DNA from: Sediminicoccus sp. KRV36
GTDB taxonomy: Bacteria; Pseudomonadota; Alphaproteobacteria; Acetobacterales; Acetobacteraceae
DNA: 64,000 nt
Assembly: GCF_023243115.1 (NCBI RefSeq)
Contig: NZ_CP085081.1
Coordinates: forward strand, 4,421,001-4,485,000
Direction: 5' to 3'
Part shown: one piece after another, positions 43,716 through 52,415 of the stretch
How positions within the stretch are numbered: the stretch's first letter is position 1
Layout: each line of letters begins with the position of its first letter
Notes under the pieces: generated by a model
The model's database searches: none
Seen by the model: the letters and a program-made list of their open reading frames with translations, nothing else
Told to the model about the DNA's origin: nothing
Position numbers and translations under genes: made by a program

Positions 43716-44414
43716 GTGCCCACCCCCTCCCCTCTGCCCGGTCCCGCCGCCCTGACAAAGGCCCACAGACGCCAGCAGCCACCCGTGCTGGAGGAAAGTG
43801 CGCTGATGTCCCTGGCGGTCGGCATCGCCACCGGCACATATGACCGCGCGCCATTCGTGGCCCTGGTCGCCAGCCACCGGCGCGAGGGAACAACGACGGT
43901 CGCGGTCAACCTGGCGCGCACCCTGGAGAGCGGCTTGCGCCGCACCGTCGCGATTGTGGATGCCAACTTCGCCGCGCCGGCGCTTGCCACTCACTATGGG
44001 CTGCCAGATGGCCCGGGGCTGCATGAGGTGCTTCGCGGCGAAGCATCCCTGGGCCGGGCCCTTCATGTCTCGGCCCAAGGTCAGATCGCGGTGCTGCCCG
44101 CGGGGGCCGGAACCGCGACAGATCAGGGCGGGTTGTTCGCCTCGGGCGGAATTGTGGCCCTCTGCCAACAAATTCGGCGAGAGGGGTTCGAGTTTTGCCT
44201 GATCGACTGCCCTGCCGTCCTGCCCCACCCCGAGTCCGCGGTGCTGGCCGGGCAATCCGGTGCGGCGTTTCTGGTCTTGCGGGCGGAGCACACGCGGTGG
44301 GATGCCATGCGCGAATCGATGGCGATCCTGCAGGCGGGAGGTGCGCCGGTGCGCGGCGCGCTCCTCAACCGGTACCGTCGGCACCTACCACAATTCCTGG
44401 ATCGGTGGCTGTGA
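43716..44414 (+). CDS. CpsD/CapB-like P-loop protein with degenerate Walker A
   Basis: A 232-residue cytoplasmic protein of the BY-kinase/ParA-MinD class. Residues 53-61 SHRREGTTT stand where kinases have GEGKS/T: the catalytic lysine is replaced by Thr59. The Walker A' strand VAIVDANF (78-85) and a Walker B-like CLIDCPAV remain. The C-terminus (YRRHLPQFLDRWL) has a single Tyr instead of a tyrosine cluster. It is therefore doubtful that it is an active tyrosine kinase; it may be a structural partner of the PCP upstream. GTG start at 43716, two bases after the PCP stop. Confidence 0.78.
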   Translation: MPTPSPLPGPAALTKAHRRQQPPVLEESALMSLAVGIATGTYDRAPFVALVASHRREGTTTVAVNLARTLESGLRRTVAIVDANFAAPALATHYGLPDGPGLHEVLRGEASLGRALHVSAQGQIAVLPAGAGTATDQGGLFASGGIVALCQQIRREGFEFCLIDCPAVLPHPESAVLAGQSGAAFLVLRAEHTRWDAMRESMAILQAGGAPVRGALLNRYRRHLPQFLDRWL

Positions 44415-44446
44415 TGTGGATGGACGCAAAGGACGCGATGCAGTGA
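44414..44446 (+). CDS. Ten-residue bridging ORF (possible coupling peptide)
   Basis: MWMDAKDAMQ begins on the last base of the CpsD-like stop (TGATG) and its own stop overlaps the GTG of the next glycosyltransferase (GTGA). It would pass ribosomes from one gene to the next. No homology; it may be an accident of spacing. Confidence 0.25.
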   Translation: MWMDAKDAMQ

Positions 44447-45459
44447 GCCGGCCTCTGCGCATTGGCGTGATCTCGACCGTGAATTTGCCGACGCCGCCCG
44501 TCGGCTATGGCGGGATCGAGCGCGTCGTATACGCCTTCGTGGAGGAACTGACCCGCCAGGGTCATCACGTCACGATGTTTGCCCGTCCAAACAGCTATTG
44601 TTCCGGGGAGACCATCGAAGTCGCGGGATATGGTCAATCCCGCGCAGTCAGCGGCGGCCGCCACCGGCTTGATGAGGAAGCGCTGGCTGAGGCCGTCGAG
44701 GCCTATGTCGGGCGAGAGAAGCTGGACGTCCTGCACGACTGGTCGCTTGAGAATATTTTCGTCAACCGCAGGCCCGATGCGCTGCCCTTTGTCGTCTCGA
44801 CATGCGTGCCGCAGGCGCCAAGCTATGCGCAGCGCAACGTCATTGCAGACAGCGCCGCCCATGCCGCGACGCTGAAGGGCGGGACCGCGCCTTTCGTGCA
44901 TTTCGGCATTGACGTCAGCAAGGTGCCGTGGTCGCCAACGGGCGGCAGCCGGCTGGTTCAGGTCGCGAAGATCTCCTGGTACAAGGGCCAGCACATTGCG
45001 ATGCTTGCCGCCGCGCTGGCCCGCAGGCCGCTGGATGTGATCGGCAACGAGGAGGGCAGGCGCTATGGCCGCTTCCTGGTGCGGCCCTTGGCGGCGCTGC
45101 TGCCCAATGTCCGATTGCTTGGTGAGACGCGGGATGTCGAGGGCGTCCTGGCCGGTGCTCGCGCGCTGGTGCTGGCGCCGCGCTGGTTTGAAACCTACCC
45201 GCTGGTTTCCATGCAGGCGCTGTGTGCCGGGACACCGGTCGTGGCGCTGGACAGTGGCGGATTGGATGAGCAGATCCGTCATGGTGAAAATGGCTTTCTG
45301 GCCCGGAATGTCTTCGAGCTGGCGCGCGCGATGCGCGATGTGGATCAGATCTCACGCGAGCGCTGCCGTGAAATGGCCATGGAGCAATTCGACGTTCGCC
45401 ATATGGTGAGACGGTATCTGGAGTTTTATGCGCGCGTGATGGACGGGGAGACGTGGTGA
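44443..45459 (+). CDS. Glycosyltransferase family 4
   Basis: A 338-residue GT-B enzyme. RIGVISTVNLPTPPVGYGGIE is the acceptor-domain start, GGIE..V being a typical lead loop. The donor half has VQVAKISWYKGQHIAMLAAA, VIGNEEG and LAPRWFETYPLVSMQALCAGTPVVALDSGG, where the paired acidic/nucleotide contacts normally lie. GTG at 44443 is chosen because AAAGGA lies nine bases upstream and the conserved domain begins at once; the longer frame from 44260 lies in the kinase-like gene. Last gene of the export operon. Confidence 0.9.
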   Translation: MSRPLRIGVISTVNLPTPPVGYGGIERVVYAFVEELTRQGHHVTMFARPNSYCSGETIEVAGYGQSRAVSGGRHRLDEEALAEAVEAYVGREKLDVLHDWSLENIFVNRRPDALPFVVSTCVPQAPSYAQRNVIADSAAHAATLKGGTAPFVHFGIDVSKVPWSPTGGSRLVQVAKISWYKGQHIAMLAAALARRPLDVIGNEEGRRYGRFLVRPLAALLPNVRLLGETRDVEGVLAGARALVLAPRWFETYPLVSMQALCAGTPVVALDSGGLDEQIRHGENGFLARNVFELARAMRDVDQISRERCREMAMEQFDVRHMVRRYLEFYARVMDGETW

Positions 45460-45461
45460 CA

Positions 45462-45540
45462 GCCTTCCGGCACGAACGCTGTGAGACCACCAAGTGCGCG
45501 TAACGGCTTCTGTAGCAGGAGAGCAGGAAGGCGTTTTTTT
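45462..45540 (+). terminator. Probable terminator of the exopolysaccharide operon
   Basis: GCCTTCC (45462-45468), three bases after the glycosyltransferase stop, can pair with GGAAGGC (45526-45532). A shorter inner stem CTTC.TG/CA.GGAAG is also possible. The structure is followed by GTTTTTTT (45533-45540), an uncommon seven-T run in this GC-rich sequence. The long loop lowers confidence. Confidence 0.5.
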
Positions 45541-45588
45541 CTGATCGGACGCGGCGCTTCGTCTTGCATCCATTCAAGGGGTGCAGGA

Positions 45589-45768
45589 TCAGGTCACTCT
45601 GCGGATGCGGTGCTGTCGGCCCACATCCGCCGTTGCCGCTCCCGCTTCCTGCTCCTTCAAAATCCCGATGATCTGCTCATTGCTGAACCTGGTTGGCGTC
45701 ATTCTGGCGTCCCTCGCTGGAGCGGACTCCATCGAAAAGCGGCGCCATTTCAAGGGAGCCCGTCAGTG
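45589..45768 (-). mobile_element. IS3-family (IS407-like) remnant with truncated orfA
   Basis: On the minus strand an ATG at 45702 opens MTPTRFSNEQIIGILKEQEA and about 18 more residues before a stop at 45589. This is the first helix-turn-helix segment of IS3-family OrfA (compare the well-known RFSEEQIIGILKE). The usual continuation (CRKHGISDATFYKWR) is lost after RQH. Upstream, 45703-45768 (beginning CTGACGGGCTCCC on the minus strand) looks like the left end of the element with its leader. The rest of orfA and all of orfB are absent, so this is an inactive fragment. Confidence 0.7.
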
Positions 45769-45797
45769 CCTGTGCGGTTTCGGGGTTTGCAACGCAA

Positions 45798-45825
45798 AAC
45801 GCCCCGACGTTTCTGTCGGGGCGTT
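45798..45825 (-). terminator. Perfect 11-bp hairpin, probable terminator
   Basis: AACGCCCCGAC - GTTTCT - GTCGGGGCGTT forms an uninterrupted 11-bp stem. Read on the minus strand the stem ends GGGGCGTTTT, the usual intrinsic-terminator form; read on the plus strand it is followed by GTGTGTG. It lies just outside the IS remnant. Confidence 0.6.
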
Positions 45826-45840
45826 GTGTGTGTGCGAGTT

Positions 45841-46224
45841 GGGATGGATGCAGGGACAGGGTTCGGCTTAGAGAGAACACGATCGGGCTGATCATGTCCG
45901 GCTTCCATTGCCAAGGGCAGGGTTGCCAAGCTTCTTCCCCGCTGCGCTGAGCAGCAGCCCCCCATCTGATCCGCCAATTCTAACGTGCCCCTTCGCGGTT
46001 CGACGCGTCTGGCTGCCGCCACCCGTGCCGTAGCCTCCTCCGCCAGAGCCGCCGCGCCCGCAATAGGCTGGGCCGATCAGATCGGAATGCAGCCGCGCGC
46101 AGCCCGCGGGCTGCGCCCATGCCATGGTCTTTTGCGCTCACAGGTGGTTTCGGCTTGCGTGATCCTCGGCTGTCGTTCCACGCTGGGCCCACGCCATGAT
46201 GCGACCGCATCGCCGTGCTCGTGA
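45841..46224. other. 384-base region with no supported gene
   Basis: A minus-strand frame here encodes a Gly/Ser-rich stretch (GRGGSGGGGYGTGGGSQ) inside an open frame at 45892-46125, but it has no ribosome-binding site or homology I recognise. The region probably holds eroded sequence beside the IS remnant plus the promoter of the rightward binding-protein gene. Confidence 0.4.
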
Positions 46225-47823
46225 ATGAGGAAGCGCCGCTTGCCCATCCAACGCCGCCACCTCCCGCTGATCGCCGCACCCGGCCTGCTCTCCGCCGCAG
46301 GCCAGCAGGCCATGGCGCAGGATCCGCGGCGCGTGATCCGCTCGGTTCCCATCGGCGATCTGCGCGCGCTCGACCCGATCTGGACCACCACCTACCTCAC
46401 GCGCAACCACGGTTACCTGGTGTGGGACACGCTCTTCGCGATGGACGCGCAGAACCGGCCCCAGCCGCAGATGGTGGGGGAGTTCGGCGTCAGCGGCGAC
46501 CAGCGCGAATGGAGTTTCCGCCTGCGCGAGGGCCTTCTCTGGCATGATGGCGCGCCCGTCACGGCAGCCGATTGCGTCGCCTCGATCCGCCGCTGGGGCG
46601 CGCGCGATGGCATGGGCCGTGCCCTGATGCGCGTGACCGAAAGCCTGGAAGCGCGGGACGCCCGGAGCTTCGTGCTGAAGCTCTCCCGCCCGGTGGGTTT
46701 CGTGCTGGAGGCGCTGGGCAAGATCGACAGCAACGTGCCCTTCATGATGCCGGAGCGCCTGGCCCGCACCAACCCGAATGCGGCGATCACCGAGGTCATC
46801 GGCTCCGGCCCCTTCCGCTTCCAGCGTGACCAATGGAACCCCAGCGCGCGCGTCGTCTATGAGCGCTTCCGCGATTATGTGCCGCGCAACGAGCCGCCCA
46901 GCCAGGCCGCCGGCGGCAAGGTCGTGAAGTTCGACCGGCTGGAGAGCCTCTATACCCCCGATGCCGCGACGGCCGCCAATGGCCTGCTTACCGGCGAGTT
47001 CGACCTGCTGGAAAGCCCCGCACCTGATCTCGTGCCGCGCATGGCCCGGGCGCGCGATGTCGTCGTCACGCCGAATGATCCGCTGGGCTACACGCTCTTC
47101 ATCGTGATGAACCATCTCCATCCGCCCTTCGACAAGGTGGAAGCACGCCGCGCGCTGATGTCGGTGATCAACCAGCGGGACTACATGATCGCCACCGTGG
47201 GCACCGAGATTCCCTCCCGCGAATGCGGCGCCAGCTTCGGTTGCGCGGGGGATGAGCCGGCGCAATTCGACACTCTGGGCTGGCCGCGCATGACCGAAGC
47301 CCAGGCGCGCGAGGCCTTTCGCGCCTCCGGCTATGATGGCCGCCCCATCGTGGTGATGAACCCGGCCGACAATGCCACCCTCAGCCCCTCCGCCCTGCTC
47401 ACCGCGGATGCGCTGCGGCGGCTTGGCGCGAATGTGGACCTGGTCGCGATGGATTGGAGCGGCCTCGTGCAGCGGCGTGCCTCGCGCAATGCGCCGGCGC
47501 AGGGTGGCTGGAACCTCTTCGCCACCAACGCCACCATCACGGGCATCCAGAATCCCCTGCTCAATGTCTTCATCGGCAATTGCGACAGCGCCTGGTTCGG
47601 CTGGCCTTGCGATGCGCGCATCGCAGGGCTGAACGATGCCTGGACCTTCGAGGAAGATGCCGGCAAGCGCCGCGACATCCTCAAGCAGCTGGAGCGCGTG
47701 CATATCGAGAATGTGACGAACATTCCGCTCGGCCAGTATCGCAGCGTGATCGCGCATCGCCGCAACCTGCGCGGCCTGCTGCCGGGCCCAGCGTTGTTCT
47801 ACTGGAACCTGGAGAAGGCCTGA
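46225..47823 (+). CDS. ABC-type peptide/nickel-family substrate-binding protein (SBP_bac_5)
   Basis: A 532-residue periplasmic binding protein of the DppA/OppA class. A signal peptide (HLPLIAAPGLLSAAGQQAMA, before QDPRR) is followed by LRALDPIWTTTYLTRNHGYL, EWSFRLREGLLWHDGAPVTA and VIGSGPFRFQRDQW, all diagnostic. C-terminal IPLGQYRSVIAHRRNLRGL is also typical. The ATG at 46225 has no clear ribosome-binding site; a TTG at 46240 has AGGAAG six bases upstream and may be the true start. No DppBCDF-like permease or ATPase genes are adjacent, which is unusual. The next gene overlaps its stop by one base. Confidence 0.88.
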   Translation: MRKRRLPIQRRHLPLIAAPGLLSAAGQQAMAQDPRRVIRSVPIGDLRALDPIWTTTYLTRNHGYLVWDTLFAMDAQNRPQPQMVGEFGVSGDQREWSFRLREGLLWHDGAPVTAADCVASIRRWGARDGMGRALMRVTESLEARDARSFVLKLSRPVGFVLEALGKIDSNVPFMMPERLARTNPNAAITEVIGSGPFRFQRDQWNPSARVVYERFRDYVPRNEPPSQAAGGKVVKFDRLESLYTPDAATAANGLLTGEFDLLESPAPDLVPRMARARDVVVTPNDPLGYTLFIVMNHLHPPFDKVEARRALMSVINQRDYMIATVGTEIPSRECGASFGCAGDEPAQFDTLGWPRMTEAQAREAFRASGYDGRPIVVMNPADNATLSPSALLTADALRRLGANVDLVAMDWSGLVQRRASRNAPAQGGWNLFATNATITGIQNPLLNVFIGNCDSAWFGWPCDARIAGLNDAWTFEEDAGKRRDILKQLERVHIENVTNIPLGQYRSVIAHRRNLRGLLPGPALFYWNLEKA

Positions 47824-48842
47824 TGCACGCCCCCCTCCTCCTGCGGAGCTTGGCCTCGGCCATGCCGATGAATCGCCGCCAGCTTCTCGCCCTCACCTGT
47901 ACCCCTGCCCTCACCCCCAGCGCGGCCCAGGCGCAAGGCTGGGCGCCGGAACGGCCGATCCGCATGGTGGTGCCCTTCCCGCCCGGCGGCGCCACCGATG
48001 TCTGGGCACGTATGACGGCCGAGGGGCTGCAGCAGCGCCTGGGCCAGCCGGTCGTCATCGACAACCGGCCCGGCGCGGGCGGCATGCTGGGGGCCGAGGC
48101 GGTGATGCGCGCCGCACCCGATGGATACACGCTACTTTTTACCATCACCTCGCTCGTACAATCGCCGGTGGTGATGCGGCGCTTCCCCTATGATCCCGTG
48201 GAGGATTTCGCACCTCTCGGCCGCCTGGGCAGCAACGCCAATGTCTGGGTGGTCGGCCCCGCCGTACCGGCCGAGGTCACGACGATGGAACAATTCACCA
48301 GTTGGGGGCGCGGGCGCGAACTCTCCTTCGGCTCCTGGGCCAATGGATCCACCGGCCACGCATTTGGCCTGATGCTGGCCGAGGAAGCGGGGCTGCGCAT
48401 GGCGCATGTCGCCTATCGGGGCGAGGCGCCTGGCGTGCAGGACCTGCTGGCCGGCAATATCCATGGTGGCTGGCATTCCATCGCGGCCGTGGGCGAGCTG
48501 ATCCGTGCCGGCCGGCTGCGGCCGCTCGGCAGCACCGGCACGCGCCGCCTGCCCTCCTTGCCCGAGGTGCGGATGATGCGCGAGATCGGCTTTTCCGACC
48601 GCTTCGCCTTTGAAGGATTTTCCGGCCTGCTCGGCCCGCGCGGACTGCCCACGCCGATCATCGAACGCTACGCCTCCACCTTCGCGCAGATGGCGCAGGA
48701 TGCCGAAGTGCAGCGCCGCCTGATCGCGATGGACACCTTCCCCGGCTATCTCGGCCCCGAGGATTTCCGCCGCTTCATCGCCGAAAGCCTGACGCGCTGG
48801 CGCGAGATCAGCGAGCGGCTGGGCTTGCAGGCCGATGGCTGA
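47823..48842 (+). CDS. Tripartite tricarboxylate (Bug/TctC-type) substrate-binding protein
   Basis: A 339-residue Bug-family periplasmic protein. The leader MNRRQLLALTCTPALTPSAAQAQ is a signal peptide after a short extension. The family box RMVVPFPPGGATDVWARM follows, then QPVVIDNRPGAGGMLGAEAV and AAPDGYTLLF. ATG 47823 overlaps the preceding stop (TGATG), so it is co-translated with an ABC-type binding protein, an odd combination of two transport classes. ATGs at 47862 and 47868 are alternative starts. Convergent with hyuB, six bases apart. Confidence 0.88.
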   Translation: MHAPLLLRSLASAMPMNRRQLLALTCTPALTPSAAQAQGWAPERPIRMVVPFPPGGATDVWARMTAEGLQQRLGQPVVIDNRPGAGGMLGAEAVMRAAPDGYTLLFTITSLVQSPVVMRRFPYDPVEDFAPLGRLGSNANVWVVGPAVPAEVTTMEQFTSWGRGRELSFGSWANGSTGHAFGLMLAEEAGLRMAHVAYRGEAPGVQDLLAGNIHGGWHSIAAVGELIRAGRLRPLGSTGTRRLPSLPEVRMMREIGFSDRFAFEGFSGLLGPRGLPTPIIERYASTFAQMAQDAEVQRRLIAMDTFPGYLGPEDFRRFIAESLTRWREISERLGLQADG

Positions 48843-48848
48843 ACCGCA

Positions 48849-50477
48849 TCACCCGCCCGCCAGGCGCTGATCCGCTTCCAGCAGGGCCGCGCTGCGCTCC
48901 GCCACTGGCCCATGGCCGCCGCCGCCGCCGGTCCACATCTCCAGCACATCACCCGCTTGCAGCGTGAGGTCATCCTTGGAGCGCACGGTGATCACCTCCT
49001 CACCGCGCCGCACCAGGCAGCCGCCCAGCGCGCCCGGCTCGCCGCCCGCCAACCCCTCGGCCGCTACGCGGAAGCGGTCGGTGTAGATCGCCAGCCGCAC
49101 GCCATCGGCCAGGATGCGGTAGCGCCGGAGCGAGCCATTGCCGCCGCGATGTCGTCCCTGCCCGCCCGTGCCCGGCAGCAGGCGATAGGCCTCGATGCGG
49201 AAGAAATCGTGGTCGGCGTCAATCGCCTCGACCGGGACATTGGTGCAGTTGGAAAGCGGGCCCGCCAGCGCATCCGCGCCATCCCCCTCGGCCGAGGCGC
49301 CGAAGCCGCCATCGCGCAGCTCGATGAAGACCCGGTAGCGGCCATCCTTGAGGTGGCTGAGGCAGAAGGAGGTGGTGGTGTCGAAGCCCGTCGCCACCGC
49401 GCGCTCGGGGATGGCCTGGCCCAGCGCCTTCAGCACCGCGTCATAGGCGCGGTAGGTCGCCTCCATCCGCGCCCGCACCGGGGCGGGGAAGCGCGGGTTG
49501 AGCAAGGTGCCCTCCGGCACGGTGATCGTCACCGCCTGGGCCGCGCCCTCGTTGAAGGGCACGTCGTCACTGGTCAGGAAGGATTTCAGCGCGGCCAGCG
49601 TGCCGGAAACGACGGAGGCATAGGGCGCGTTCATATGCGTGCGGACCTGCGGGGCCGTGCCGCTGAAATCCACGCTCAGCGCATCGCCGGCGACGGTGAC
49701 GGCGGCGCGCACGCGCAAGGGGCCGGAGCCCACGCCGTCATCATCCACGAAATCCTCACCGATATAGGTGCCATCCGGCAGGGCGCGGACGGCGGCACGC
49801 ACGCGGCGCTCCACATAGCTGATCTGCCCGGCCATCGCGGCCTCCACCGTGGCCGCGCCGTAGCGCGCGCAGAGTTCGCGCATGCGGGCGATGCCGGTGA
49901 AGCAGGCGGCAAATTGGCTGTCGATATCGCCCAGCGTCTGGTCGGGCACGCGGATATTGGCGCCGACCAGGCCGCGCAGATTGCCCGCCTGCCAGTCCCG
50001 CGCGAAATTGTAGCGCGCCGGCGGCAGGATCAGCCCCTCGCCATAAAGATCGGTCGAGGAGGCGTTCAGCCCTGGCGCGCCACCGCCGACATCCAGGTGA
50101 TGCGCCACGGCCGCGGCATAGGCGATGATGCGCCCCTCCACGAAGGCCGGCATGAAGATGAGGATATCCTGCAGGTGATGCGCGCCGCGATAGGGATGGT
50201 TGGTGATGTAAAAATCACCCTCCTCCAACAATTCCGGCGGGCAGGCGGCCATGCAGTGCCGCAGCGTGATGGAGAGCGAGCCCACCAGCACGGGGATCAG
50301 CTCATCGCTTTGCGCCACGGCGGCGCCACTCGCATCCATGATGCCGGTCGAGGCATCCTTGCCGTCACGCACGATGGGCGAGAAGGCGGAGCGATAGAGC
50401 TTCGCTCCCATCTCCCGCGCGGCCGACATCAGCGCCTGGCCGATCACGGCCTGGTCGGCCGGGCTGATGGCCATCAT
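48849..50477 (-). CDS. Hydantoinase B/oxoprolinase family protein
   Basis: A 542-residue HyuB-type subunit. LMSAAREMGAKLYRSAFSPI near the start, the metal-site-like DIMDASG-type phrase (TGIMDASGAAVAQ), FYITNHPYRGAHHLQDI, and GGNGSLRRYRILADGVRL near the end are conserved. With HyuA it forms an ATP-dependent cyclic-amide hydrolase (N-methylhydantoinase, acetone carboxylase or oxoprolinase relatives), opening hydantoins, oxoproline or similar rings. ATG at 50477 overlaps the hyuA stop (ATGA). Last of three minus-strand genes. Confidence 0.93.
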   Translation of the reverse strand: MMAISPADQAVIGQALMSAAREMGAKLYRSAFSPIVRDGKDASTGIMDASGAAVAQSDELIPVLVGSLSITLRHCMAACPPELLEEGDFYITNHPYRGAHHLQDILIFMPAFVEGRIIAYAAAVAHHLDVGGGAPGLNASSTDLYGEGLILPPARYNFARDWQAGNLRGLVGANIRVPDQTLGDIDSQFAACFTGIARMRELCARYGAATVEAAMAGQISYVERRVRAAVRALPDGTYIGEDFVDDDGVGSGPLRVRAAVTVAGDALSVDFSGTAPQVRTHMNAPYASVVSGTLAALKSFLTSDDVPFNEGAAQAVTITVPEGTLLNPRFPAPVRARMEATYRAYDAVLKALGQAIPERAVATGFDTTTSFCLSHLKDGRYRVFIELRDGGFGASAEGDGADALAGPLSNCTNVPVEAIDADHDFFRIEAYRLLPGTGGQGRHRGGNGSLRRYRILADGVRLAIYTDRFRVAAEGLAGGEPGALGGCLVRRGEEVITVRSKDDLTLQAGDVLEMWTGGGGGHGPVAERSAALLEADQRLAGG

Positions 50478-52414
50478 GCGTCCCTCGTCATCATCAGATT
50501 GCCGGTAGAATCCTCTTCCGCCGTCCAGCCGGGCGGCACCCAGATGCTGGCCGTGCTGTCCTCGATCAGCAGCGGCCCAGCGCAGGGGGCGTGCAGGCGG
50601 CGCGCGCCCCCGAGACCGGGCAGGCCTGCGCGCGTCACATGCAGGCCGGCGCGGTAGGAGATGATTTCCACCGCCCGCCGCCCCGTATCCGCCGGGGCGC
50701 GGTAGATGCGTTCATGCGCCGCGCTGAAGCCCGCGAGCAGCAGCGCCTCATCCAGACTGTCCAGGGCCGAGGGCTCCAGCGACACGGCGATCTCAAAGGC
50801 CTGGCCCACCAGCCGCATGTCGAGCGTGATCTCGAAGCGACGCTCGCCCTGGACGCCGTAGCTGTCAAAGCGCGCATCCAGCTCCGCGCGCAGGGCGGCC
50901 ATCTCCGCCCGCACCGCCTCGGCGCAGCCGGATGCCACCACGCGGCGACGGGTGCGCGCGGCAAAGAGGCTGTGATCGGCCGCCAGCAGCCCATAGGCCG
51001 AGAGCACGCCGGCACCGGGGGGCACCAGCACCCGCGTCATGCCCAGCTCCTCCGCCACCGCCGCCGCATGCAGCGGCCCCGCGCCACCATAGGGCACCAG
51101 CACATGCTGCCGCGGATCGCGCCCGCGCTCGGTGGAAACCAGCCGCACAGCGGCGACGACATTGGCGACGGCGATGCGCACCACGCTCTCGGCCGTGGCC
51201 TCGATGGAGAGGCCCAGCGTCGCGGCCAGCGGCGCGAAGGCGGCGCGCGCCGCGGCGCCATCCATGATCAACCCGCCCGCGAGCTGCTTGCCCGCCGGGA
51301 TGCGCCCCGCGATGACCTGAGCATCGGTCAGCGTCGGCCGCGTGCCGCCGCGCCCATAGGCGGCCGGCCCGGGATCGGCCCCGGCGCTGCGTGGCCCGAC
51401 CCGCAGCAACCCGCCCTCATCCACCCAGGCGAGCGAGCCGCCGCCCGCCCCCACCGTGGTGATGTCCAGCATGGGCATCTGCACCACCAGCCCATCCACC
51501 ATGGCCTCGCGCGCCAGGCCGGGACGCCCGGCCTCGATCAACGCCACATCAGCACTGGTGCCGCCGATATCGAGGGTGATGATGTCCTGCACACCCGAAA
51601 GCCCGGCCTGGCGCGCGGCACCCATGACACCGGCGGCGGGGCCCGAGAGCAGCGCGGTCACGGCATTGCGCCGCATGGCGACGGCCGGCACGCGCCCGCC
51701 ATTGGATTGCATGACCGAGAAATCGCCGGTGAAGCCCTGCTCGGCCAGGTGCCGCTCCATCCGGCCCAGATAGGCATCCAGCACCGGCTGCACATAGGCC
51801 GAAAGTGCCGTGGTGCTCGCGCGCTCATACTCACGGAATTCCTGCGTCACCTCATGCGAGCAGGTGACGGGCAATCCTGGGGCAAGGCGACGGACGAGGG
51901 CGGCCAGCGCCTGCTCATGCGCCGGATTGGCATAGGCGTTGAGCAGGCAGATTGCCACCGCGCCGATGGAGGCGCCGGCCAGAAGTGCCCCGATGCGCGC
52001 CTCGGCGGCCGCGAGGTCGAGGGGCAGGATCACGCTGCCATCAGCCAGCACGCGCTCCGGCATCTCGATGGAATCCTCGCGCGCCACGAGCGGCACGGGC
52101 TTGCGGTAGCGCAGGTCGAACAGCCGCAGCTTGTCCTGCCGGCCGAGGATCAGCACGTCGCGGAAACCCTCGGTCACCAGCAGGGCGAGGCGCGCGCCCC
52201 GGCGCTCCAGCACCGCATTGGTCGCGACGGTGGAGCCGTGGACGAATTCGCCCACCGTGGCGGCAGCGATGCCGGCGGCCGCCAGCGCGTGGAAGGCGGC
52301 CTCATCCGGCCGGGCGGGTGTGCTGGGCACCTTGGCCACCTGCACGCCATCCGGGCCGATGGCGACCAGGTCCGTGAAGGTGCCGCCGATTTCAACGCCA
52401 ACCGAAAGCATCAC
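50474..52414 (-). CDS. Hydantoinase A/oxoprolinase family protein
   Basis: A 646-residue ATP-binding partner of HyuB. The N-terminus SVGVEIGGTFTDLVAIGPDG and the internal TLDIGGTSADVALIEAG are the two phosphate-binding loops of the actin-like fold. VPYGGAGPLHAAAVAEELGM and VPPGAGVLSAYGLL are also typical. Start may be GTG at 52414 or ATG at 52411, the second having AGGG just upstream. It lies one base after the binding-protein gene, so transport and hydrolysis are co-transcribed. The exact cyclic-amide substrate is not known. Confidence 0.93.
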   Translation of the reverse strand: MMLSVGVEIGGTFTDLVAIGPDGVQVAKVPSTPARPDEAAFHALAAAGIAAATVGEFVHGSTVATNAVLERRGARLALLVTEGFRDVLILGRQDKLRLFDLRYRKPVPLVAREDSIEMPERVLADGSVILPLDLAAAEARIGALLAGASIGAVAICLLNAYANPAHEQALAALVRRLAPGLPVTCSHEVTQEFREYERASTTALSAYVQPVLDAYLGRMERHLAEQGFTGDFSVMQSNGGRVPAVAMRRNAVTALLSGPAAGVMGAARQAGLSGVQDIITLDIGGTSADVALIEAGRPGLAREAMVDGLVVQMPMLDITTVGAGGGSLAWVDEGGLLRVGPRSAGADPGPAAYGRGGTRPTLTDAQVIAGRIPAGKQLAGGLIMDGAAARAAFAPLAATLGLSIEATAESVVRIAVANVVAAVRLVSTERGRDPRQHVLVPYGGAGPLHAAAVAEELGMTRVLVPPGAGVLSAYGLLAADHSLFAARTRRRVVASGCAEAVRAEMAALRAELDARFDSYGVQGERRFEITLDMRLVGQAFEIAVSLEPSALDSLDEALLLAGFSAAHERIYRAPADTGRRAVEIISYRAGLHVTRAGLPGLGGARRLHAPCAGPLLIEDSTASIWVPPGWTAEEDSTGNLMMTRDA

Positions 52415-52415
52415 C

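Noticed and set aside
23094..45459. Exosortase/PEP-CTERM system suggested by the AAA ATPase and chain-length protein
   Set aside because: No exosortase-like membrane protein or PEP-CTERM motif protein was seen.
45892..46125. Gly/Ser-rich minus-strand frame (possible small surface protein)
   Set aside because: No ribosome-binding site, no homology and no neighbour support; low-complexity frames arise easily at this GC content.
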